DNA of 64,000 nt, taken from NCBI RefSeq assembly GCF_900119895.1, contig NZ_FQLR01000003.1, forward strand, positions 248,001 to 312,000, read 5' to 3'. Under the pieces are notes generated by a model. The model ran no database searches and was not told the DNA's origin. It was given only the letters and a program-made list of their open reading frames with translations. The position numbers and the translations under genes are program-made. The DNA is from Collinsella phocaeensis. GTDB lineage: Bacteria > Actinomycetota > Coriobacteriia > Coriobacteriales > Coriobacteriaceae. Position 1 is the stretch's first letter, and each line of letters begins with the position of its first letter. Of the stretch, positions 57,393 to 64,000 are shown in pieces.

Positions 57393-58904
57393 CTACGCCG
57401 CGGGCAGGACGGCGCCTTCGGGCATCTTCACCGCTCCCTCGACGACCTCGCGCGGAAACCTGCTGTCCGTGGCCATAAGCTCGGACACCGTGACCAGCTC
57501 GTAGCCCTGGGCGCGCAAGCCGTCGATGATCGCCGGAAGCGCCTCGATATCCTGGTCGCGATTGCCGCCGCCGTCGTGCATGAGCGCGATGGCCCCGTTG
57601 TAGGCGCCGGACAGGACGCCGTCGACGATGGCCTGCGCCCCGGGGCGCTTCCAGTCCAGCGTGTCGATGTTCCACAGCACGTTGCACGAGATGAGGTCCC
57701 CGGCGCGCGCCCACTCCACGTCCGTGAACGCACCGTACGGCGCGCGGATCATCTGCGGACGGGACCCGACAGCCGCCTCGATCGCGTCGAAGGAAGTCGA
57801 GATCTCGGAGCGCAGCGTATCGCGATCGCAGTCGGGCAGATTCATGTGCTGATTGGTATGGCTTGCCAGCTCGTTGCCGCCGTCGAGCACCGCCTTGGCA
57901 AGGGCCGGCCGGCCGACGACCTGGGACCCCAGGTTGAAGAAGGTCGCCTTGGCGCCCTTCTCCGCCAAGATGTCGAGGATGCGCTGCGTATAGCCGCTCG
58001 GCCCGTCGTCGAAGGTCAGGGCGATGTACTTGCCCTCACCCTCCGGGTGCACGTTGAGCGATGACACGACCATGTTCTGCGCCGGCTCGAGCACCTCGCG
58101 GTCGACCTGCTCGCCCGAGACCTCACCGGTCCACACCGTCTTCTTGCCGGCGCGCCCCCACTGCGAGACGAACTGGATCGCCCCGCCCGCCTGCTTCTCG
58201 ATCTGCGGGGCGACCTCGACGGTCTCCTCCGTATGGCCCTCTTCAACATCGGCGCCGGGGCCGACCTCGATGCTCGACCCGTCGCCGAGATGCTCGGACG
58301 TCCAGGCATCCGCCGCCACGGACCGGCCGTCGAAGGTCACCGTCGCGCGCGTTCCGCCGTCCTCGGTGATGACGTTGCCGCCGATCGAAAGCAGGTGCCC
58401 CGGGGCGACGCCGAAGTAGCCGTTGTCCTCCAAGAAGCTGTCGAGCGGCGTGCCGATGCGGACGCTCGTGCTCGCTCCATTCACCGTGACCTGGACATCT
58501 CGCCAGAAGAACGCGTACCCCGCGCCAAGGCCGAAAACGAGCAGGAAGCCGAAAGCGATCAGCGCTGCGCGCAGGCCCGAAGCCGAGGTACGGTGACGGG
58601 GAGCCGACTGCCCGACCGCAGCCGGGCGTGCAACCCGAACGCGGACGGGCTGCTTGGCGGGATGCGCGCCCGAAGGCCCGCCCTGCACCGCCCGTGCGTG
58701 CGGTTTCGCGCCCGGACGCGCACCGGACGCGCCGTTCGGGCGAGCCGCCGTCTTCCGGGGCACGCTCCGCTGCCGCCGATCGGAAGGCTCCGTCTTGTGC
58801 GTCCCCGCAGAGTCCGAAGGCCGAGAGCCGCTCGCGCGCCGCTCCGGACGCGCGCCCGAGGGCGCCGTCCCCCCATCGTTCGATTCATCCACCATTCGCT
58901 GCAC
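57393..58904 (-). CDS. Membrane-anchored polysaccharide deacetylase (active type)
   Basis: The roughly 503-residue protein has a basic, Pro/Arg-rich cytoplasmic tail, one TM helix (ALIAFGFLLVFGLGAGYAFF), a DUF348-like domain (QVTVNGASTSVRIG) and a NodB domain. All five NodB motifs are intact: TFDDGPS, HTNQH (both metal His), RAPYGAF, LDWKRPG and LMHDGGG. It should deacetylate peptidoglycan or another surface N-acetylglycan with a metal. Start choice is uncertain: GTG 58904 fits GGAAGA 8 bases upstream; TTG 58907 and ATG 58895 are alternatives. It lies next to a degenerate paralogue on the same strand. Confidence 0.88.
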   Translation of the reverse strand: MQRMVDESNDGGTAPSGARPERRASGSRPSDSAGTHKTEPSDRRQRSVPRKTAARPNGASGARPGAKPHARAVQGGPSGAHPAKQPVRVRVARPAAVGQSAPRHRTSASGLRAALIAFGFLLVFGLGAGYAFFWRDVQVTVNGASTSVRIGTPLDSFLEDNGYFGVAPGHLLSIGGNVITEDGGTRATVTFDGRSVAADAWTSEHLGDGSSIEVGPGADVEEGHTEETVEVAPQIEKQAGGAIQFVSQWGRAGKKTVWTGEVSGEQVDREVLEPAQNMVVSSLNVHPEGEGKYIALTFDDGPSGYTQRILDILAEKGAKATFFNLGSQVVGRPALAKAVLDGGNELASHTNQHMNLPDCDRDTLRSEISTSFDAIEAAVGSRPQMIRAPYGAFTDVEWARAGDLISCNVLWNIDTLDWKRPGAQAIVDGVLSGAYNGAIALMHDGGGNRDQDIEALPAIIDGLRAQGYELVTVSELMATDSRFPREVVEGAVKMPEGAVLPAA

Positions 58905-59029
58905 CAACCCGTTCTTCCAACGCGCATGCGGCGCGCATCGCGTCGAGCTGAATCTACCAACTTCGCCCGGCCTCGAATCCGACGGTCGGCACTATGACTG
59001 AACCGTCATGTGATGCCGGGTGCCACCGG

Positions 59030-60424
59030 CTATTCCCCGGCATCGTCCCCGTCGCTCGCGAGCTCCGGAAGCACGGCCCCATCGGGCATCTTGACCTTCG
59101 AAAGGCTGACCTCTTCCGCAAGGTCGGGATCGCTTGCGACCAGCTCTCCCACCGAGACCACGCGGTACCCCTCTTCCCTCAACCGACTCAAAAGCTCGGG
59201 CAATGCGGAAAGCGCCTGCTCGCCCACCGCGTCGCTGTCGGTCAGAAGGATGACGTCCCCGTTGCCCACTGAGCCCATGACGTTTTCGACCACGGTGTCG
59301 GCGCCTTGGAGCTGGTAGTCGCCCGAATCGATGTTCCACGTCACCACGGCGCTCACCAGATCCATGGCCTCGGCCCAATCGGTGTCGGAAAACAGCCCGA
59401 ACGGCGGGCGAAGCAACGCGGTTGCGGAGCCGGACACCTCCTTGACCGTGCTGAAGCCCTTCTCGATCTGATCGCGCAACGAGGAGCCCGCGAGCTCGGT
59501 CATATCCGTATCGGCGTACCCGTTCGCGCCGAGCTCGAAACCGGCCTCGGCGATCGCAGCGACCGCGTCCTCGTGTCCTGCGACATGGTCGCCCTGCACG
59601 AAGAACGTCGCGCCCGCCCCCGCTTTGCGCAGAATGTCGACGATGCGCTTCGTGTACGTGCTCGGCGCCTCATCGAAGGTGAGCGCGACGACCTTGCCGT
59701 CCTCAGGATTCACGTTGGATGCGCGCACGACGCAATCCTGAACCTCGGTCACCACGCCGCGGTCCTGCGTCTTGCCCGAGACCTTGCCGACCCAGATCTC
59801 CGAACGCCCGGGAACGCCCCAGGTCTCCACGTATTTGATCGGGCCGGAGCCCTTTACGGTCAGGGTCGGGGCGATCTCGGTCGCCTGCACCTCGTGCTCT
59901 TCGTAGATGTCGCCGCCCGCACCGATCTCCAGCTTCTCGCCGCCGAGAAGTTCGGTCGAGGCAAGGTCGCCCTCCGAGACGCTCTTGCCGTCCAGCTTCA
60001 CGGAATACCGCTCGCCGCCGCGCTTCTCGAGCACGGAGTCATCGACTGCCAACAGGTCGCCGGCACGATAGTCGAGCTCTTGATCGGCGATGAGCTGCTC
60101 GACCGTGGCATGGATGCGCACCGAGACCTCGGAGCCGTTGAGCTCGACGGTCACGCTGCGGTTGATGTACCACACGACGCTCGCAAGAAAGAGCAGCAGC
60201 GCGCACCCCACGGCGATCATCGCGTAGGGCCGACGCGAATCGCGCCGGCGGGGAGCGCGGTTCGGGCGCCCGGGCATCCTGCGGCCGAAGCCTTGGGAGT
60301 GACGCAGGTACTGCACGCCCGGCCTGTGCACGCGCCGACGCTGCGCCGAGGGCAGATGCGTCGTGTCGCGGCGGCAGTGCGGCTTGTTGGGTTTTGGCGT
60401 AAAGGAGGTGGTGTAGTTCAGCAA
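59030..60424 (-). CDS. Degenerate polysaccharide deacetylase paralogue (pseudoenzyme)
   Basis: The 464-residue protein shares the plan of its neighbour: basic N-terminus, TM helix (AMIAVGCALLLFLASVVWY), a DUF348-like domain (VTVELNGSEVSVRIH) and a NodB fold. Its active-site motifs are altered. TFDDGP reads TFDEAP, the His pair of HTNQH reads GANGYAD, RAPYG reads RPPFG, LDW reads SGDYQ, and LMHDG reads LLTDSD. Both metal-binding His residues and the general-acid His are missing, so catalysis is unlikely. It could regulate or bind glycan for the active enzyme. TTG start at 60424 has AAGGGAG upstream; 60448 is an alternative. Confidence 0.85.
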   Translation of the reverse strand: MLNYTTSFTPKPNKPHCRRDTTHLPSAQRRRVHRPGVQYLRHSQGFGRRMPGRPNRAPRRRDSRRPYAMIAVGCALLLFLASVVWYINRSVTVELNGSEVSVRIHATVEQLIADQELDYRAGDLLAVDDSVLEKRGGERYSVKLDGKSVSEGDLASTELLGGEKLEIGAGGDIYEEHEVQATEIAPTLTVKGSGPIKYVETWGVPGRSEIWVGKVSGKTQDRGVVTEVQDCVVRASNVNPEDGKVVALTFDEAPSTYTKRIVDILRKAGAGATFFVQGDHVAGHEDAVAAIAEAGFELGANGYADTDMTELAGSSLRDQIEKGFSTVKEVSGSATALLRPPFGLFSDTDWAEAMDLVSAVVTWNIDSGDYQLQGADTVVENVMGSVGNGDVILLTDSDAVGEQALSALPELLSRLREEGYRVVSVGELVASDPDLAEEVSLSKVKMPDGAVLPELASDGDDAGE

Positions 60425-60473
60425 TGGGTCTCCCTTGATCCGGAACAATCACCCGGCTAGGGAGACTGTACCA

Positions 60474-61241
60474 TCACTTCTTCTTGCGCACCGAGGCGGA
60501 CTTCGCCGTGCCGGCGGCTTTGCGGTATTCGCTCGCGAACGACTTGAACATGCCCTTGGTCTTGCCGAGCTGCCTACCGAGCGCGCGGGAGCCCTTGTCG
60601 AGGGCCTTCGAGCCCTTGTCGTCAAGAACCGCCGCGCCCTTCTTGACCTTCTCGGTGGCGACGACGGTCACCTCCGCGGCTTTGGCGGCGGCTCCGCCCG
60701 TGAACTGCAGCCCTTTCGTCTCGTCCGAGACAACCATCGCGCCGTTGCGGTAGCCGCGCAAATACGCCACGGGCATCTCGAGATTGCCCACCAGCGCCGA
60801 GCTGGCGCTGCTCGCCGTGAGCACGAAATGGTCGACCGCTCCGGTCTTGCCGTTGAACGAGGCGTCGACGCACCAGCCGATCTTTTCGCCCGACTCGGTG
60901 AGCACGTCCATGCCCGTCCAGATGAGGCAGCGGTCGAGGTCGATGCCGAGGCGCTTCGCCGCGGGCGCGTCGAAGTTCTCGCGGACGTCCGTCACCGCGA
61001 ACGTCCCTTCGTAGACCGTGAGGGCGTCGAGGGCGACGAACCGGTCCTTCTGCTTGATCATACCGGCGACGTCGGGAAGCTTGACCATGAAGCCCACGAC
61101 ACGCGTCCCATCGGGGATGAAGACAGGGAAGTGCACCCTACCGAGGCGCTTGGGCTCTCGCGGGGCGCCGTCCTTGTCGACCGCCTTGTCCTTGGCGGGC
61201 GCGCGGTATACCCGCACGCCCATGAGATCCCGTGCGAGCAT
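60474..61241 (-). CDS. PRC-barrel-like protein with basic tail
   Basis: The 255-residue protein has two PRC-barrel-like segments (MLARDLMGVRVYRAP through KLPDVAGM, and WTGMDVLTESGEKIGWCVDA). A Lys-rich C-terminal tail (SKALDKGSRALGRQLGKTKG, SVRKKK) could touch nucleic acid or membrane. Function unknown; PRC domains often act in RNA processing or respond to small cations. The ATG at 61241 is directly preceded by the TAG of the upstream YtxH gene, in TAGATG, so translation is coupled. Confidence 0.78.
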   Translation of the reverse strand: MLARDLMGVRVYRAPAKDKAVDKDGAPREPKRLGRVHFPVFIPDGTRVVGFMVKLPDVAGMIKQKDRFVALDALTVYEGTFAVTDVRENFDAPAAKRLGIDLDRCLIWTGMDVLTESGEKIGWCVDASFNGKTGAVDHFVLTASSASSALVGNLEMPVAYLRGYRNGAMVVSDETKGLQFTGGAAAKAAEVTVVATEKVKKGAAVLDDKGSKALDKGSRALGRQLGKTKGMFKSFASEYRKAAGTAKSASVRKKK

Positions 61242-61613
61242 CTAGGCCTCGGGAGCTGCCTCGGGGGCGACGGACTCGACCACGACGTCGGCGGCGGGGG
61301 TGACCGAGCCGGTGGCGATGGCGTCGTTCAGCTGCTCGCGCAGCTGGTCCATGCGCTCGCGGGCCAGATCGACCTTGGCGCGGAGCTCGTCGGTCTTGGC
61401 GTCCATCATCGGGCCGAAATCGCTCGCGGCGGCGCGGGCCTGGTCGACCCCCTGCTCGTACATGTCGCGGGCGGAATCCCAGGCGTCATTGGCCATATCC
61501 GCGGCCATGGCGCGGGTCTCGGCGCCGGAGCGCGGGGCCACCAGGATGCCGATGATCGTGCCTGCGGCTGCACCGAGCGCGGCACCTGCGACGAAACTGA
61601 ATCCCTTGCCCAT
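61242..61613 (-). CDS. YtxH-like small protein
   Basis: The 123-residue protein has a Gly/Ala-rich hydrophobic N-terminus (GFSFVAGAALGAAAGTIIGI) followed by LVAPRSGAETRA, the typical YtxH-type start. A long charged helix (coiled-coil-like, AKVDLARERMDQLREQL) and a Pro/Ala/Val-rich tail follow. The hydrophobic part likely inserts in the membrane. Family role is general stress or envelope related; no function is established. AAGGAGGAG precedes the ATG. It couples to the PRC protein by adjacent stop and start. Confidence 0.8.
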   Translation of the reverse strand: MGKGFSFVAGAALGAAAGTIIGILVAPRSGAETRAMAADMANDAWDSARDMYEQGVDQARAAASDFGPMMDAKTDELRAKVDLARERMDQLREQLNDAIATGSVTPAADVVVESVAPEAAPEA

Positions 61614-61729
61614 ACTGCTCCTCCTTGAGAGTCTTGGTACGCATAAGTTGGTTCATTATACCCACCGTGGCGCACGGGCGCACCGCGGGGCGAAAAGGCC
61701 GGCCGCCGCAGACGCGCGGCCCGCCCGGG

Positions 61730-62467
61730 CTAATCGGAGATGGCCTCCATCCGCACGGTCGCATCCGGATCGAGTGAAGCCGGCTCGAATGCGGCCTGCA
61801 CGCCCTCGGCGGCCGCTCCCCCAAACACGGGAGCGACGTCCGCGACGCGCTTCGCGGGAGGATTGCCCGGCAGCGGGGCGCGCGGGCGGACTCCCTCGGT
61901 GTCGATGCGCGCGGACGGCTCGAATGCCGGCTCGACCTGATCGACGGCCTGCTCGGGCGCATCGGTGGCAACGGGGGCCTCCTCGCCCTCTCCGCGCAAG
62001 GTGAGCACGAGATGGCGCAGGGCGGTAACGGTGCCGGGGAAATCAGGCGCCGGTGCGTCGGCGTGCAGATAGGCCCAATCCATCATGAACGCGGCAGAGG
62101 AAAGCGCCCCCACGGTCAGCGCGTCATCGGGACAGGAGAGCTCGATGTCGAAGAGCCGCTCGTCGCCGGGAACGGAACGGGTTCGCCCGCACGTAACGTC
62201 ATCGGCCAGGCCGGTCTCGTTCATGATCTCGACGGAAAGGTGCTCCAGCAGATGGGCGAGCTCCGTGTCGCTCATGCATTCCTGGAAACGCGAGCCGGCG
62301 TCGCCCAGGCACAGGTGGTCCGCGATGGCGGGGGCCAGGTAATAGACGCGCGCGGTCGCCTCGATGTCCTCAGAGGTCCGCACGGGCATATTCGGGTTGA
62401 CCAGGACGCGAGCGCGCAGCTTGTCGGCCCCGATCGAGATTTTCATGATATTGAACAGCTCTGCCAT
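61730..62467 (-). CDS. Protein with cyanophycin-synthetase-like N-terminal motif
   Basis: The first 130 residues contain ELAHLLEHLSVEIMNETG and VTCGRTRSVPGDE, which match by eye the HxxEH and GRTR elements of the cyanophycin synthetase (CphA1) N-terminal domain, including a following beta strand (FDIELSCPDD). The ATP-grasp and ligase domains are absent. The last 110 residues are Pro/Ala/Glu-rich and low-complexity, ending EAISD. A stand-alone protein of this sort is not a synthetase; it may bind a related primer or act as a structural orphan. The ATG at 62467 has AGGAG upstream. Assignment is tentative. Confidence 0.6.
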   Translation of the reverse strand: MAELFNIMKISIGADKLRARVLVNPNMPVRTSEDIEATARVYYLAPAIADHLCLGDAGSRFQECMSDTELAHLLEHLSVEIMNETGLADDVTCGRTRSVPGDERLFDIELSCPDDALTVGALSSAAFMMDWAYLHADAPAPDFPGTVTALRHLVLTLRGEGEEAPVATDAPEQAVDQVEPAFEPSARIDTEGVRPRAPLPGNPPAKRVADVAPVFGGAAAEGVQAAFEPASLDPDATVRMEAISD

Positions 62468-62536
62468 GTCACTCCTATCTTCACGGCACGGGCGCCGTCT
62501 CGCGGCGAAACGCCTGCGGGCGGCGACGAGGGCGCG

Positions 62537-63937
62537 CTACGCCTGCTCCTCAGCCTCGCGGTCCGTCGGACGCAGGAACACGAGGCGGGGCTTGTCCGAA
62601 CGATCGTCGTCCTCGCCCTCGCCCGCCTCCGCCATGGCCGCGAGCTCCTCCTCCGACGGCGCCGTCACGCGGACGAGCGAGATGCGCTGCCCGCGCATGG
62701 ACTGCACCTTGAACTTGTACCCGTCCTTCGCGAACACCTCGCCGATATCCGGAACCGAATCGCAGGTATCCATGATCCAGCCGGCAAGCGTCTCGTAATC
62801 GTCGCTCTCTTCGATGGGCCAGCCCATCTCCTGCGCGTCGTCGCAGCTGAAGCGACCGTCGACGAGCCATTCCCGGCGCGACAGCCGGGTGAGGTACTTG
62901 TTGTCGGGATCGAACTCGTCCTCGATCTCGCCCACGAACTCCTCGACGATGTCCTCGATGGTGATGATGCCGGCCGTTCCGCCGTACTCGTCCACCACCA
63001 CGACGATCTGCTCGTGCGCGGTCTGCATCTCGGAGAGCAGCGGCAGGATGTCCTTGGTATCGGGCACGAAGGTGGCGTCGCGCATGTGCTCGCCCACCGG
63101 CGTGACGCCCGCCCCGTCGAGCATGGGCTCGATCAGATCCTTGATATGCGCGATGCCCACGATGCAATCTTGGTCGTCGCGGTAGATGGGCACGCGCGAA
63201 TAGCCGGTCTCGCGCATGGTGGCGAGAACGTCGGAGATCGGCTCGGTGTCCTCGCACATCGTCACGTCCACGCGGGGGACCATCACCTCGCGGGCGACCG
63301 CATCGCCCAGATCGAAGACCTCATGGATGATGCGCTTCTCCTCATCGAGCAGGGTCTCCTGCTCGGAGATCATGTACTTGATCTCCTCTTCGGACACGTT
63401 CTGGCGCTCGTCGCCGCTCTTGATGCGCAGCAGGCGCGCGAGGCCGTTGGCCGACGCCTGCGTGAGCCACACGAGGGGGCGGGCGACGTGGCGAAACACA
63501 TCAAGCGAGCCCGCGACCTGCTTGGCCACGCCCTCTGCGTTCGCGAGCGCGATGCGCTTGGGCACCAGCTCGCCCACCACGATGGACAGATAGGAGACGA
63601 TCAGGGTGATGAGGACCGGAGCCAGGCCCGGAGCGATCGCCGTGAGCGGGGCGATCCCGAATCCGGACAGCCACGAGGCGAGCGGGTCGGAGAGGTTCGT
63701 CGAGGCGACGGCGGACGAGGCGAATCCGACCAAGGTGATAGCGACCTGGATCGTGGCGAGGAAGTTGCCGGAATCCGCAGCCAGCGCGGCCGCCTTCGCA
63801 GCCCTCCGGTCGCCCTCCTCGGCGTCACGCTCGAGCATGGCGCGCTTGGCCGTGGTGAGGGCCATCTCCGACATGGAGAAGAAGCCGTTGACGACCGTAA
63901 GAACAAGGGTCGTGATGATGCTGATGGTTATGTCCAT
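62537..63937 (-). CDS. DUF21/CBS/CorC_HlyC membrane protein
   Basis: The 466-residue protein has the CNNM/CorC layout: DUF21 membrane domain (VNGFFSMSEMALTTAKRA, IVVGELVPKRIALANAE) and two CBS domains (REVMVPRVDVTM, then GYSRVPIYRDDQDCIVGI and VVVVDEYGGTAGIITIEDIVEE). A CorC_HlyC transporter-associated C-terminal domain (YETLAGWIMDTC, VQSMRGQRISLVRV) follows. Members export Mg2+ or other divalent ions and are often misnamed hemolysins. Its Mg link is interesting because the NRMT-like operon is 6 kb away. The ribosome binding site is weak; the ATG at 63937 starts the first helix directly. Confidence 0.88.
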   Translation of the reverse strand: MDITISIITTLVLTVVNGFFSMSEMALTTAKRAMLERDAEEGDRRAAKAAALAADSGNFLATIQVAITLVGFASSAVASTNLSDPLASWLSGFGIAPLTAIAPGLAPVLITLIVSYLSIVVGELVPKRIALANAEGVAKQVAGSLDVFRHVARPLVWLTQASANGLARLLRIKSGDERQNVSEEEIKYMISEQETLLDEEKRIIHEVFDLGDAVAREVMVPRVDVTMCEDTEPISDVLATMRETGYSRVPIYRDDQDCIVGIAHIKDLIEPMLDGAGVTPVGEHMRDATFVPDTKDILPLLSEMQTAHEQIVVVVDEYGGTAGIITIEDIVEEFVGEIEDEFDPDNKYLTRLSRREWLVDGRFSCDDAQEMGWPIEESDDYETLAGWIMDTCDSVPDIGEVFAKDGYKFKVQSMRGQRISLVRVTAPSEEELAAMAEAGEGEDDDRSDKPRLVFLRPTDREAEEQA

Positions 63938-64000
63938 GGGGACGGTTTCGAACCTCCAGATACGAAACGATGAGACGGAAGGGCGGGACGGACGGCGTCA

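Overview
The window looks like chromosome from a high-GC Coriobacteriia member, most likely Collinsella or a close relative. This is inferred from protein content: an LPxTG surface protein, heterodimeric ABC exporters, FucO, DUF1385 and DUF2207 proteins, and an SLC11 magnesium-type transporter of the kind known from Eggerthella. I see 43 apparently intact protein genes, one multi-stop reading frame, one tRNA (Arg, CCT), no rRNA, no CRISPR array, and no transposase or phage gene. The gene calls are mostly ordinary housekeeping, and the unusual content is in paralogue families, non-coding repeats and damaged or altered active sites.

Layout. 0.1-9.3 kb: GNAT acetyltransferase, DUF2207 membrane protein, ferritin, two zinc-ribbon membrane proteins and gluQ. 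9.4-18.3 kb: glmS, a LacI regulator, an aldose epimerase, a DUF1385 protein and two more zinc-ribbon membrane proteins. 18.5-22.8 kb: a MarR regulator overlapping a two-gene ABC exporter. 23.5-30.7 kb: fucO, a sortase-type surface protein, ilvE, dedA, cysE and tRNA-Arg. 30.7-37 kb: hypA, a 931-residue Fe-S/FAD oxidoreductase and hypB on the minus strand, divergent from a TetR regulator and a membrane protein. Three copies of a TTGAC-N5-GTCAA type palindrome link this block. 37-48.3 kb: small membrane protein, HAD phosphatase, an RlmKL homologue with a degenerate N-terminal methyltransferase, Kup, nitroreductase, LtaS-type sulfatase and a tyrosine phosphatase.

48.5-64 kb: a secreted LPxTG metallophosphoesterase whose single reading frame holds three in-frame TAG codons; a GntR-ABC operon with a 24-bp operator-like palindrome; an operon pairing a PRC/MgtE_N/CBS sensor-like membrane protein with an SLC11/NRMT-like transporter; an intact polysaccharide deacetylase next to a paralogue without metal ligands; PRC-barrel and YtxH proteins; a protein with a cyanophycin-synthetase-like N-terminal motif; and a DUF21/CBS/CorC protein.

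Three kinds of non-coding repeat stand out. (1) Two MITE-like inverted-repeat elements at about 3.9-4.2 and 23.1-23.35 kb share a 40-bp arm sequence. (2) A REP-like family with core GGGGACAGGCACC lies in five intergenic clusters, always forward copies to the left and reverse copies to the right; a related variant lies at 29.5 kb. (3) A single 26-bp perfect inverted repeat lies at 37.8-38.0 kb. No encoded mobilising enzyme is present, so these would have to be moved or kept by factors outside the window.
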